The notes under the pieces are model-generated. The model did no database searches and was not told the DNA's origin. It saw only the letters and a list, made by a program, of their open reading frames with translations. From NCBI GenBank assembly GCA_033850885.1, contig JAWWPG010000020.1, forward strand, positions 115,578 through 179,577: a stretch of DNA of 64,000 bases, read 5' to 3'. Numbering within the stretch: position 1 is the first letter of the stretch; the number at the start of each line of letters is the position of its first letter. Source of the DNA: JAWWPG01 sp033850885. GTDB taxonomy: Bacteria > Actinomycetota > Actinomycetes > Propionibacteriales > Nocardioidaceae. Below, piece after piece: positions 9,186 to 16,764 of the stretch. The translations under genes were made by a program, and so were the position numbers.

Positions 9186-10388
9186 CTACTTGTCGATGTC
9201 GCCGACGACGAAGAACATCGAGCCCAGGATGGCGATCATGTCGGCCACCACACATCCCGGCAGCATCTGCGGCAACACCGAGATGTTGTTGAACGACGCC
9301 GACCTCAGCTTCAGCCGCCACGGCGTCTTCTCGCCCCGGGACACCAGGAAGTATCCGTTGATTCCCAGCGGGTTCTCGGTCCAGCAGTAGGTGTGGCCCT
9401 CGGGGGCCTTCAGGATCTTCGGCAGCCGGACGTTGATGGGTCCCTGCGGGAGCCGGCCGATGCGGTCGACGCAGGCGTCGGCGAGGTCGAGCGAGACCTT
9501 CACCTGGTCGAGCAGCAGACCGAACCGGGCCAGGCAGTCCCCTTCCTGCCGCTTGCAGACCCGCAGTACACCGGCGGCGAGCAGGTCGTCGTACGCCAGA
9601 TAGGGGTCGTCTCGACGGAGGTCGAAGTCGACCCCCGAGGCCCGGGCGATCGGCCCCGAGACGCCGTACTGCTCGATCAGCTCGGGTGCCAGGACGCCGA
9701 CACCGCGGGTGCGGGCACGGAAGATCTCGTTGCCGAAGATCAGGTCCTCGATCTGGGGGAGCCGACCGCGGACGGCCGCGATGGCGGCGGAGGTACGCCC
9801 CAGCCAGCCCGCCGGCAGGTCCTCCTTGAGGCCGCCAACCCGGTTGAACATGTAGTGCATCCGACCGCCGGAGATCTCCTCCATGACCTCCTGGATGGTC
9901 TCCCGCTCCCGGAACGCGTAGAAGATCGGGGTGATCGCCCCGATCTCGAGCGGGTAGGAGCCGAGGAACATCAGGTGGTTCAGCACCCGGTTGAGCTCGG
10001 CGAGCAGCGTCCTGGTCCAGGTGGCCCGGACCGGCACCTCCATGCCCAGCATCCGCTCGACTGCGAGCACGACCCCGAGCTCGGACGAGAACGCCGACAG
10101 CCAGTCGTGCCGGTTCGCCAGCACGATGATCTGCCGGTAGTCGCGGACCTCGAACAGCTTCTCGACCCCGCGGTGCATGTAGCCGACGATCGGCTCGCAG
10201 CCGACGATGCGCTCACCGTCGAGGGTCACCCGCAGCCGTAGCACGCCGTGGGTCGCCGGATGCTGCGGACCGATGTTGAGAACCATGTCCTCGGTCGCGA
10301 GCTGGCTGCCGGCTCCTCGTCCGCCTCGCTCGTGGCTCGTGAAGCCTGCGGCCCCGGCGCCCACCCCGATGATCCGTTCGTCGGCCAC
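9186..10388 (-). CDS. nuoD: stand-alone NuoD-like protein (complex I 49-kDa subunit family)
   Basis: Clear member of the NuoD/NDUFS2 family, 400 residues, but no other complex I gene is in the window. The quinone-site motif QHPATHG is present (His47), then GYMHRGVEKL (Arg73), LLAELNRVLNHLMFLG and GGRMHYMFNRVGGLKEDLP. Forty-nine residues after His47, where complex I has its quinone-binding Tyr (bovine His59 to Tyr108), this protein has Trp96 in NRHDWLS. Arg73 aligns with bovine Arg85, which NDUFAF7 methylates. The C-terminus VVGDIDK differs from the usual GEVDR. It follows the acetyltransferase gene by 15 bases on the same strand, probably as one transcript. It may serve an alternative oxidoreductase or a second, scattered complex I. 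Confidence 0.88.
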   Translation of the reverse strand: MADERIIGVGAGAAGFTSHERGGRGAGSQLATEDMVLNIGPQHPATHGVLRLRVTLDGERIVGCEPIVGYMHRGVEKLFEVRDYRQIIVLANRHDWLSAFSSELGVVLAVERMLGMEVPVRATWTRTLLAELNRVLNHLMFLGSYPLEIGAITPIFYAFRERETIQEVMEEISGGRMHYMFNRVGGLKEDLPAGWLGRTSAAIAAVRGRLPQIEDLIFGNEIFRARTRGVGVLAPELIEQYGVSGPIARASGVDFDLRRDDPYLAYDDLLAAGVLRVCKRQEGDCLARFGLLLDQVKVSLDLADACVDRIGRLPQGPINVRLPKILKAPEGHTYCWTENPLGINGYFLVSRGEKTPWRLKLRSASFNNISVLPQMLPGCVVADMIAILGSMFFVVGDIDK

Positions 10389-10403
10389 CTGCCCATGCTC
10401 CCA

Positions 10404-10997
10404 CTACGGAGCGGCGGGTGGCTCGTCCTCCGCGGTGCCCGGATCGGCCAGGGACCGGACGACCCGCGCCGGGCTGCCCAGCGCGAGCACCCCAGACTGG
10501 AGGTCCCTCGTGACGACGGACCCGGCCCCGACGACCGTGTCGCGTCCGATCGTGACGCCGGCGCAGACGATGACGCCGGCGCCTAGCCAGACGTTGTCGC
10601 TCACCGTGATCGGCCCGGCCGTCTCCCAGCGGTCCCGCCGCCGTCCCGGTTCAAGGGGATGGGTCGGGGTGAGGAGCTGGACGTTCGGGCCGATCTGGAC
10701 GCTGTCCCCGATCGTGATACGGGCGACGTCGGCGAGCTGGCAGCCGTAGTTGACGAAGACCCAGGTCCCGATTGTGACGTTGCTGCCGTAGTCGACGTAC
10801 ACCGGTGAGCGAACCTCGACGTCGTCGCCCACCTCACCCATCAGCTCGACGAGCAGCTCGCGCCGCCTGACGACGTCGGCCACTGCGGTGGCGTTGTAGA
10901 GCTCCATCAACGTCTGGCGTTCACGCTGCAGCTCGAGGATCGACTCGTCCGTGATGTACCACTTGCCGGCTGCCATGTTGTCCAGATGAGAGCTCAT
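10404..10997 (-). CDS. maltose O-acetyltransferase-like hexapeptide acyltransferase
   Basis: A 197-residue left-handed beta-helix acetyltransferase of the maltose/galactoside (MAA/LacA) type. It has an N-terminal helical cap (ESILELQRERQTLMELYNAT), hexapeptide repeats from about residue 60, the catalytic His segment LLTPTHPLEP, and the C-terminal NVWLGAGVIVCAGVTIG followed by GAGSVVTRDL. It would move acetyl from acetyl-CoA to a sugar hydroxyl; the natural substrate is unknown. ATG 10997 is backed by a TAGTCT box six bases upstream. It heads a two-gene unit with the nuoD-like gene, for no obvious metabolic reason. Confidence 0.9.
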   Translation of the reverse strand: MSSHLDNMAAGKWYITDESILELQRERQTLMELYNATAVADVVRRRELLVELMGEVGDDVEVRSPVYVDYGSNVTIGTWVFVNYGCQLADVARITIGDSVQIGPNVQLLTPTHPLEPGRRRDRWETAGPITVSDNVWLGAGVIVCAGVTIGRDTVVGAGSVVTRDLQSGVLALGSPARVVRSLADPGTAEDEPPAAP

Positions 10998-11003
10998 GCC
11001 CCG

Positions 11004-11009
11004 AGACTA
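11004..11009 (-). promoter_or_regulatory. leaderless -10 box for the acetyltransferase
   Basis: Minus-strand TAGTCT, six bases, then ATG 10997. It faces away from the TAGGGT box of the divergent gene at 11040. Confidence 0.5.
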
Positions 11010-11027
11010 GGCAGCCGAGCGTCGACA

Positions 11028-11033
11028 TAGGGT
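11028..11033 (+). promoter_or_regulatory. leaderless -10 box for the DUF3105 gene
   Basis: TAGGGT, six bases, then GTG 11040. It favours this GTG over the overlapping GTG at 11038. Confidence 0.5.
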
Positions 11034-11039
11034 AACGGT

Positions 11040-11885
11040 GTGTCGAAGACCTCCCGAGCGGCCCAGGCAACCGCCCGCCGCGCAAAGCTCCTCGAGATGC
11101 AACGTGCCCAGCGGGCCAAGGAGCGCCGTCGGTTGATGATCGTGGCCGGCGCTGTCGGCGCGGTGATCGTGGTCATCGCCGTGGTGGCCATTGTCCTGAC
11201 CAGCGGCGGCAGCTCGACGGCGTCTCCGCTGAACGTGTCGGCCCAGGTCATCCCCGCTACACCGGTCGGACCCACGACGGTCCAGCAGCCCCCGACGCGG
11301 GTGCCCAACACGACCGGAATCCCCGGCGTGATGGCCTGGGACACCAAGGGCTACCCGGCGAGCGGCACGGCCGACGCCGGCACGCTCGAGCACCAGCACG
11401 TGACGGGACCTGTCACGTACGCCGTCGTGCCGCCGGTCGGGGGGCCCCACAACGCGGTCTGGATGAACGCCGGCGTGTACACGAAGCCGGTGCCGTCCGA
11501 GAGGGCAGTGCACAACCTCGAGCACGGGGCCGTCTGGATCACCTACCGGCCGAACCTGCCGGCCACCGAGGTCGCCAAGCTGGTGACGTTCGTGGGCAGC
11601 CAGAGCCTGATCCCCGAGTCCGAGCAGGCCTCCCCCGGACAGGCCAACCGGTACATGGACCTCAGCCCGTGGGCGACCAACAGCCTGCCGGCTCCGATCG
11701 TGATCAGCTCCTGGGGCTACCAGTTGCGCGTCCAGAGTCCCACGGACCCGCGGCTCCAGCGCTTCGTCGACACGTTCCGCTACAACAAGACGTACACGCC
11801 CGAGTTCCCCGGCGCTCCGGTGGACGGCCAGCCGGTCAGCACCAGCGGTCGACCCGCCGGCTACGGCAGCAAGAACCCCACCTAG
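11040..11885 (+). CDS. DUF3105 membrane-anchored protein
   Basis: A 281-residue protein with a basic cytoplasmic N-terminus (residues 1-32), one membrane helix (about 33-54) and an extracytoplasmic DUF3105 domain. The domain signature is visible: PPVGGPHNAVWMNAGVY, then AVHNLEHGAVWITYRP. Conserved His residues in GPHN and NLEHG could bind metal, but the function of the family is unknown. It is not next to a DUF305 gene, a partner often seen elsewhere. A palindromic repeat element follows the stop. Confidence 0.82.
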   Translation: MSKTSRAAQATARRAKLLEMQRAQRAKERRRLMIVAGAVGAVIVVIAVVAIVLTSGGSSTASPLNVSAQVIPATPVGPTTVQQPPTRVPNTTGIPGVMAWDTKGYPASGTADAGTLEHQHVTGPVTYAVVPPVGGPHNAVWMNAGVYTKPVPSERAVHNLEHGAVWITYRPNLPATEVAKLVTFVGSQSLIPESEQASPGQANRYMDLSPWATNSLPAPIVISSWGYQLRVQSPTDPRLQRFVDTFRYNKTYTPEFPGAPVDGQPVSTSGRPAGYGSKNPT

Positions 11886-11891
11886 CCATCC

Positions 11892-11955
11892 CGCCAACTG
11901 CGGGATAGTTCACCTCTTTCGGCAGGTCGGGCCGTGCACTTTCCCGCAATTCGCG
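11892..11955. repeat. palindromic repeat element, copy 1 (one arm degenerate)
   Basis: The right arm, 11934-11955, is identical over 22 bases to the end of the window (63979-64000) and begins GTGCACTTTCCCGC. The left arm (11892-11914) is its inverted copy with 4 mismatches in 23, separated by a 19-base loop. It fills the gap between the DUF3105 and LLM genes and ends 2 bases before the LLM -10 box. Confidence 0.8.
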
Positions 11956-11957
11956 GT

Positions 11958-11963
11958 TAGGTT
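11958..11963 (+). promoter_or_regulatory. leaderless -10 box for the LLM gene
   Basis: TAGGTT, six bases, then GTG 11970. The palindromic repeat occupies the region where a -35 box would lie. Confidence 0.5.
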
Positions 11964-11969
11964 CGGTGG

Positions 11970-12776
11970 GTGAGGTACGCCGTCAACATCCCGCCCTTCA
12001 CCGACCCGGCCACGTTGGTCCAGCTGGCCATCGACGCGGAGGCCTCGGGATGGGACGGGGTCTTCGTCTGGGACCACCTCGTGTGGGCGACCCGGAACGC
12101 CCCTGACGTGCACGATCCCTGGGTGCTGCTCGGCGCCATCGCCCAGGCCACCGAGCGGGTGCGGCTCGGGACCTTGGTCACCCCGCTCTCGCGCCGGCGG
12201 GTCCACGTCGTGGCCAAGCAGCTGCTCACCCTGGACCATCTGAGCAGCGGGCGGGTCACGCTCGGGGTCGGACTCGGCGAACCGCCGGTGGCGGACTTCA
12301 GCGCGTTCGGAGACGAGTCGGACGCCAAGATCCGCGCCGCCATCCTCGACGAGGGCCTCGGGGTGCTCGACCAGCTCCTGCGGGGCGCTGCCGTCGACCA
12401 TGACGGAGAACACCTCACCGCGCACGGCCAGCTGAGGCCGGGCCCGATCCAGCAGCCTCGCCCGCCGATCTGGGTGGCCGGCGTGGTTCCGAACCGGCGA
12501 CCGCTGCGCCGAGCCCGCAGGTGGGACGGGGTCGTACCGATCGGGCCCCAGGAGCTGCTCACGCCGGACATGCTGGCCGGTTACCTCGGCGGCGACGCGC
12601 CGCCGGGCTGGGACGTGGTGGCCACCCGGAAGGAGGGGGTTCCCGCCGAGGAGTACGCCGATGCCGGCGCCACCTGGCTGGTGGAGTCCACCTGGCCGCT
12701 CGACGACTGGGTCGACGACTTCCGCTCACGGATCCGGCGGGGGCCGGGCGCCGGAGCCGGGGTCACCAGCCAGTAG
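11970..12776 (+). CDS. LLM-class flavin-dependent oxidoreductase
   Basis: A 268-residue luciferase-like monooxygenase family protein (TIM barrel using FMN or F420). Typical segments are LVQLAIDAEASGWDGVFVWD, the strand-turn TERVRLGTLVTPLSRRRVHV, and LDHLSSGRVTLGVGLGEP. Substrate and cofactor cannot be told from sequence. GTG 11970 is supported by the leaderless -10 box. Its last 196 bases are also covered, antisense, by the open frame of the convergent methyltransferase gene; the LLM C-terminus to about residue 255 looks normal. Confidence 0.85.
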   Translation: MRYAVNIPPFTDPATLVQLAIDAEASGWDGVFVWDHLVWATRNAPDVHDPWVLLGAIAQATERVRLGTLVTPLSRRRVHVVAKQLLTLDHLSSGRVTLGVGLGEPPVADFSAFGDESDAKIRAAILDEGLGVLDQLLRGAAVDHDGEHLTAHGQLRPGPIQQPRPPIWVAGVVPNRRPLRRARRWDGVVPIGPQELLTPDMLAGYLGGDAPPGWDVVATRKEGVPAEEYADAGATWLVESTWPLDDWVDDFRSRIRRGPGAGAGVTSQ

Positions 12777-13675
12777 AAGTCGCCGAGGCCGCCGGTCGCC
12801 ATGAGCTCGGCAGTCTGGGTGGCAGCCGAAAGGTCACGGAGGTAGCCGCGTGGGTCGTCTGCTGCACGGCTGAGCGCGGGCCTGGCAGCGCTGATACCGA
12901 GGTCATGAAGCAAGTCACGCTGCCGTACCGGAACGCCCCCCACCACGGCCGCGAGAGCATCGAAGGCGACACCTGCGGTGATGTCGTGGTCGCCGTCGAA
13001 CGTCACCGGGGTCTGGGTCCCGCTTCGGTACGACGACAACGAGCCGCCCATCGGGCGGCCGGCCGCCAGGTGACCGTAGTCGACAGCGACGCAGACGCCG
13101 TTCGGGTTCATGGCGCATGTCCGTGCCCAGAACGCCTCGCGGGTCAGCCCTATCTCGGCGCGTTGTCCCGGTTCCATCAATGGCCACCACCGGTTCAGCC
13201 AGCCTTCCTGGTCGGCGAGGACGTGGTCGCCGAGGTGCTCGATCCCGTCGAGCGGGTCGACCTCGACGCTGCGGTAGCGCCCCTCCGCGTCGAGCTCGAC
13301 GACATCACACGCCACGTTGTCGAGGAGCTCGTTGGCGAAGACCAGCCCGTCGCAGGCCGGCGTCAGCTCCGGCTGCCACCCGACCGGGGGCGGCAGCCCG
13401 ACGGGCCGGGGACGGACGTCGACGCCGCAGAGCTCGAGGTCGGGCGCGCGACGGTGGATCGCCGTCAGCAGCTCACCGCCCCCGGCGCCCACGTCCCAGA
13501 CGCTGCTGAGCCCGTGACGTCGGGCCAGCTCGATGACAGGCTCCGCGAAGCCGGGCGACGCCGTGCTCGACGTACGGAAATGGTCACCGGGGACCTCCCG
13601 CCGGTAGAAACCCTGCGGTCCGTAGAGTGCGGTCTGCCAAGCCACCCGCAACGGGACGCCGCGCGCTGGGCACAT
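12581..13675 (-). CDS. MidA/NDUFAF7-family SAM-dependent methyltransferase
   Basis: A 364-residue frame whose first ~305 residues match COG1565 (MidA; mitochondrial NDUFAF7): ALYGPQGFYRREVPGDHFRTS near the N-terminus, the SAM-binding VWDVGAGGGELL, the family's NE motif in VFANELLDNV, VAVDYG, and HDITAGVAFDALA. NDUFAF7 symmetrically dimethylates an Arg of the complex I 49-kDa subunit. A NuoD-like gene with that Arg lies 2.2 kb away on the same strand. The conserved domain ends at GDFYWLVT (about 12762). No stop occurs there, and about 60 low-complexity residues run antisense through the LLM gene end. AGGAG lies 8 bases before ATG 13675. Confidence 0.85.
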   Translation of the reverse strand: MCPARGVPLRVAWQTALYGPQGFYRREVPGDHFRTSSTASPGFAEPVIELARRHGLSSVWDVGAGGGELLTAIHRRAPDLELCGVDVRPRPVGLPPPVGWQPELTPACDGLVFANELLDNVACDVVELDAEGRYRSVEVDPLDGIEHLGDHVLADQEGWLNRWWPLMEPGQRAEIGLTREAFWARTCAMNPNGVCVAVDYGHLAAGRPMGGSLSSYRSGTQTPVTFDGDHDITAGVAFDALAAVVGGVPVRQRDLLHDLGISAARPALSRAADDPRGYLRDLSAATQTAELMATGGLGDFYWLVTPAPAPGPRRIRERKSSTQSSSGQVDSTSQVAPASAYSSAGTPSFRVATTSQPGGASPPR

Positions 13676-13738
13676 GGGGCTGGCTCCTTCAATCCTGCTC
13701 CGGTCCGGGTTCGATCCGGCGCCGTCCTGCTTCTGGGT

Positions 13739-13744
13739 AGCCTA
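13739..13744 (-). promoter_or_regulatory. possible -10 box for the methyltransferase gene
   Basis: Minus-strand TAGGCT about 64 bases before ATG 13675. Transcripts would have a leader carrying the AGGAG ribosome-binding site. No convincing -35 box. Confidence 0.35.
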
Positions 13745-13863
13745 TGGCCGAGCCGTCGCTGTCCGCCGACCACGGGACTCGGCCCGCTCGAGCCGACCGT
13801 TGCTCATCCTCAGGGTGTACGGCGACCAGCCCGCAGACCGACGTCTCGGGACACCTCAAGCCG

Positions 13864-13869
13864 TAGCCT
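13864..13869 (+). promoter_or_regulatory. leaderless -10 box for the histidine kinase
   Basis: TAGCCT, six bases, then GTG 13876. The rest of 13676-13863 holds no gene that can be supported. Confidence 0.5.
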
Positions 13870-13875
13870 CTAAGG

Positions 13876-15078
13876 GTGCGCAAGAGTGTCTACGACGTGG
13901 TGCGGCTGCCTCCGCTGGTCGTCGACGCCCTGATCACCGTCGGCATCGCGGTTGTCGTGATCCTGCTCCCGGCGTTCTTCCAGCGGCTGTTCGGCGTCTA
14001 CCCGTTGGGGTCCAGCGTCCTCTACAACCTTCTCCTGACTGCCCCTCTCGTCCTCCGACGGCTGAGACCGGTGTTGAGCTTCGCCCTCGTGTCGATGGTC
14101 GGTCTCCTCCAGCTGTGGGTGATAGCCCGACCGTTGTGGGGGGACGTCGCGATCCTCGTCGCGGTCTCCTCGATCGCCCGCTACGGCCCCACCTGGGCGC
14201 GGTGGGGCGGCCTTGCGGTCGGCCTGTTCGGCGCCGTCCTCGGACCCCTGCAGTGGATCGGCGGTCTCGGCAGCATCAACCGGCGCAGCGACGTGTACCC
14301 CATGCTCGTCGTGGCCTTCGCGGTGCTCTCCTGTTGGATTCTCGGCGACCTCCGTCGTACCCGCTCGATCTATGTCGCGGAGCTCGAGGAGCGCAACCGC
14401 CGGCTGGCCACCGAGCGCGACCAGCAAGCGGTCATCGCCGCCGCGGCCGAGCGGCAGCGGATCGCCCGCGAGATGCACGATGTGGTCGCACACAGCCTGT
14501 CGGTGATCGTCGTGCAGGCCGACGGCGGTCGATACGCGGCCGAGAGGGACCCCGAGGCCGCGAAGCGGGTGCTCGAGACCATCAGCGCGTCGTCACGAAG
14601 CGCGCTCGCTGAGATGAGGCGGTTGCTGGGGCTCCTGCGCCCCGGCGACCTGACCGAGGCGATGGCACCCCAGCCAGGCGTGGAGGACATCCAGCGGCTG
14701 GTCGACAATGTCGCCACCAGCGGACTCCAGGTGACGTTCGGCGTCGTGGGCAGCTCGCGCCGGGTGGATGACGGGACCGGGCTCACGGTGTACCGGATCG
14801 TGCAGGAGGGACTGACGAACACGATCAAACACGCGGGTCCCAGAGCTTCCGCCACGGTCCGCCTCGAGTACGGCGACCGCGATCTGACGGTCGTCGTCGC
14901 CGACGACGGTCGCGGACCACGGGGTTGGCCGGGCCGGGACGGCACCGGCCAGGGGCTGATGGGGATGCGGGAGCGGCTCGAGCTCCACGGTGGGACCCTG
15001 CTGGTGCGCGCCCGGCCGGGTGGCGGTTTCGAGCTGAGGGCAACCGTGCCGCTCGTCCCGGTCGTCGAGGTTGCATGA
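13876..15078 (+). CDS. NarL-family sensor histidine kinase
   Basis: A 400-residue membrane kinase. The first ~165 residues form about five hydrophobic helices with almost no extracytoplasmic domain, so it probably senses within the membrane or through a partner. A short coiled segment (VAELEERNRRLATERDQQAV) leads to the HisKA_3 dimerisation helix with the phospho-acceptor His in EMHDVVAHSLS (about residue 201). The ATPase domain shows GLTNTIKHAG and ADDGRGPRGWPG followed by GQGLMGMRER. It overlaps the response regulator start by 4 bases. The ABC exporter genes downstream suggest envelope stress or drug sensing, an inference. Confidence 0.92.
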   Translation: MRKSVYDVVRLPPLVVDALITVGIAVVVILLPAFFQRLFGVYPLGSSVLYNLLLTAPLVLRRLRPVLSFALVSMVGLLQLWVIARPLWGDVAILVAVSSIARYGPTWARWGGLAVGLFGAVLGPLQWIGGLGSINRRSDVYPMLVVAFAVLSCWILGDLRRTRSIYVAELEERNRRLATERDQQAVIAAAAERQRIAREMHDVVAHSLSVIVVQADGGRYAAERDPEAAKRVLETISASSRSALAEMRRLLGLLRPGDLTEAMAPQPGVEDIQRLVDNVATSGLQVTFGVVGSSRRVDDGTGLTVYRIVQEGLTNTIKHAGPRASATVRLEYGDRDLTVVVADDGRGPRGWPGRDGTGQGLMGMRERLELHGGTLLVRARPGGGFELRATVPLVPVVEVA

Positions 15079-15827
15079 CGAGCCATGATGCGGGTCCGGG
15101 ACCGGCCGACGGAGCCGATTCTGCCGGCGCGGGGGAAGTCGGGGAGCAGGATGCGGTCATCCGCGTGGCGATCGTCGACGACCAGCAGCTGGTACGGGCG
15201 GGCTTCCGGATGCTCGTCGAGTCACAAGCCGACATGACGGTTGTCGCCGAGGCGGGCGACGGCGCCGAAGCCCTCCAGCGGCTCCGCCAGGTGCCCGCGG
15301 ACGTGGTGATGATGGACGTCCGGATGCCCACGCTGAACGGGGTGGAGGCGACCCGCCAGATCGTCCGGGTGATGGGCGACCAAGCCCCGAAGGTCATCGT
15401 TCTGACGACGTTCGACATCGACGAGTATGCGTTCGCGGCCGTCAAGGCCGGGGCCGCGGGGTTCCTGCTCAAGGACGTGCCCGCGGCCGACCTGCTGACG
15501 GCGATCCGCACGGTCCACCATGGCGACGCGGTGATCGCGCCCTCGACGACGAGGCGGCTGATCGCCCACTTCGCGGCGCTTCTCCCTGACGAGGACCGGC
15601 CTCCCGCCCAAGCGCTGGCGGACCTCACCGACCGGGAGCGGGAGGTTCTGCTGGAGGTTGCGCAGGGCAAGTCGAACTCCGAGATAGCCGCCACCCTTTT
15701 TCTCGCCGAGGCAACCGTGAAGACACACGTGGGAAGGATCTTGATGAAGACGGGACTCCGCGACCGGGTCCAGCTGGTGGTCCTCGCCTATGAGTCGGGC
15801 CTGGTCAGGCCGCGCCCTGCGCCCTGA
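15075..15827 (+). CDS. NarL/LuxR-family response regulator
   Basis: A 250-residue DNA-binding response regulator, cognate to the kinase it overlaps (ATGA). Residues about 29-145 are the receiver, with acidic pair Asp35/Asp36, phospho-acceptor Asp81 in VVMMDVRMPT, and the conserved Lys in GFLLKDVP. Residues about 183-235 are a LuxR-type helix-turn-helix (LTDREREVLLEVAQGKSNSEIA). The first ~27 residues are a disordered extension. Likely targets include the ABC exporter promoter, where a perfect dyad occurs. Confidence 0.93.
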   Translation: MTSHDAGPGPADGADSAGAGEVGEQDAVIRVAIVDDQQLVRAGFRMLVESQADMTVVAEAGDGAEALQRLRQVPADVVMMDVRMPTLNGVEATRQIVRVMGDQAPKVIVLTTFDIDEYAFAAVKAGAAGFLLKDVPAADLLTAIRTVHHGDAVIAPSTTRRLIAHFAALLPDEDRPPAQALADLTDREREVLLEVAQGKSNSEIAATLFLAEATVKTHVGRILMKTGLRDRVQLVVLAYESGLVRPRPAP

Positions 15828-15885
15828 GCCGTCGCGCCAGCTGGTCCCTACAGGGGGTGTGGCAGGTCCGACGTACACCCTGAGG

Positions 15886-15908
15886 TTGACGTGGGGTCGA
15901 GACGTCAA
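15886..15908. promoter_or_regulatory. candidate operator before the ABC exporter
   Basis: Perfect dyad TTGACGT-N9-ACGTCAA in the 159-base gap between the response regulator and the ABC ATPase gene, 78 bases before its start. NarL-type regulators bind such inverted repeats, so this is the best candidate site for the upstream regulator. A TAGCGT about 30 bases downstream could be the -10 box. Confidence 0.45.
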
Positions 15909-15986
15909 GGCGACGACTCGGGCCGCGTGAGTTCGTAGCGTCGTGGGGACGGCGAGAACACTCGCCGACCCAACCGAGGGGAAGCC

Positions 15987-16760
15987 ATGACGACCAGGAC
16001 AGAAACCCCAGCGACGAGCCGGGGTCAGCAGGGGACGGGAGGCGCCGTGCAGGCGACCGACCTGGTGAAGGTGTACGGCCAGGGACCGGCCGCGGTACGC
16101 GCGCTCGACGGCATCACGGTCGGCTTCGCCGCGGGCCGGCTCACCGCGATCATGGGGCCGTCGGGATCCGGCAAGTCGACGCTCATGCACTGCCTGGCCG
16201 GGCTCGACACGGTCACGTCGGGTGAGGTCTGGCTCGGACACCTCTCCCTTTCCGGGATGTCGGACTCGGGCCTGAGCCGGATGCGTCGTGAGCGCGTCGG
16301 GTTCGTCTTCCAGTCGTTCAACCTGCTGGGCATGCTGTCCGCGCGGCAGAACATCCTGCTCCCGTTCGAGCTGGCGGGCAAGGAGCCGGACTGGACGTGG
16401 TTCGACGCCGTTGTCGAGGTTCTCGGTCTCGGCGCGCGGCTCGGTCATCGTCCATCCGAGCTCTCGGGTGGTGAGCAGCAGCGGGTGGCGGTGGCCAGGG
16501 CGCTCGCAACCCGGCCCGAGGTCATGTTCGCCGACGAGCCGACCGGCAACCTCGACAGCAGGACAGGCGCTGAGCTCCTGGGCTTCCTCCGTACGTCGGT
16601 CCGCGAGCTGGCGCAGACGGTCATCATGGTGACCCACGACCCGATCGCTGCCTCGTACGCAGACCGGGTCGTCCTGCTCGCCGACGGCAGGCTCGCCGGT
16701 GAGGTGGTCGACCCGACCGCCGACTCCGTGCTCGATGCGCTCCGCGCGATGGGCGACTGA
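15987..16760 (+). CDS. MacB/LolD-type ABC exporter ATPase
   Basis: A 257-residue ATPase of the family that partners FtsX-like permeases. An N-terminal Thr/Gly-rich stretch of about 25 residues precedes the domain. Walker A is GPSGSGKST, the signature LSGGEQQRVAVARAL, Walker B VMFADEPTGNLDS, and the H-loop VTHDP. Such complexes act as mechanotransmitters or antimicrobial-peptide/lipoprotein exporters. GAGGGGAAG precedes ATG 15987. The permease starts 4 bases after the stop. The kinase-regulator pair directly upstream suggests a sensing-and-resistance module. Confidence 0.92.
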   Translation: MTTRTETPATSRGQQGTGGAVQATDLVKVYGQGPAAVRALDGITVGFAAGRLTAIMGPSGSGKSTLMHCLAGLDTVTSGEVWLGHLSLSGMSDSGLSRMRRERVGFVFQSFNLLGMLSARQNILLPFELAGKEPDWTWFDAVVEVLGLGARLGHRPSELSGGEQQRVAVARALATRPEVMFADEPTGNLDSRTGAELLGFLRTSVRELAQTVIMVTHDPIAASYADRVVLLADGRLAGEVVDPTADSVLDALRAMGD

Positions 16761-16764
16761 ACCC

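Noticed and set aside
13695..13725. T-arm-like sequence GGGTTCGATCC suggesting a tRNA
   Set aside because: The flanking bases do not form a proper 5-bp T stem, and no acceptor stem, D-arm or anticodon arm can be drawn.
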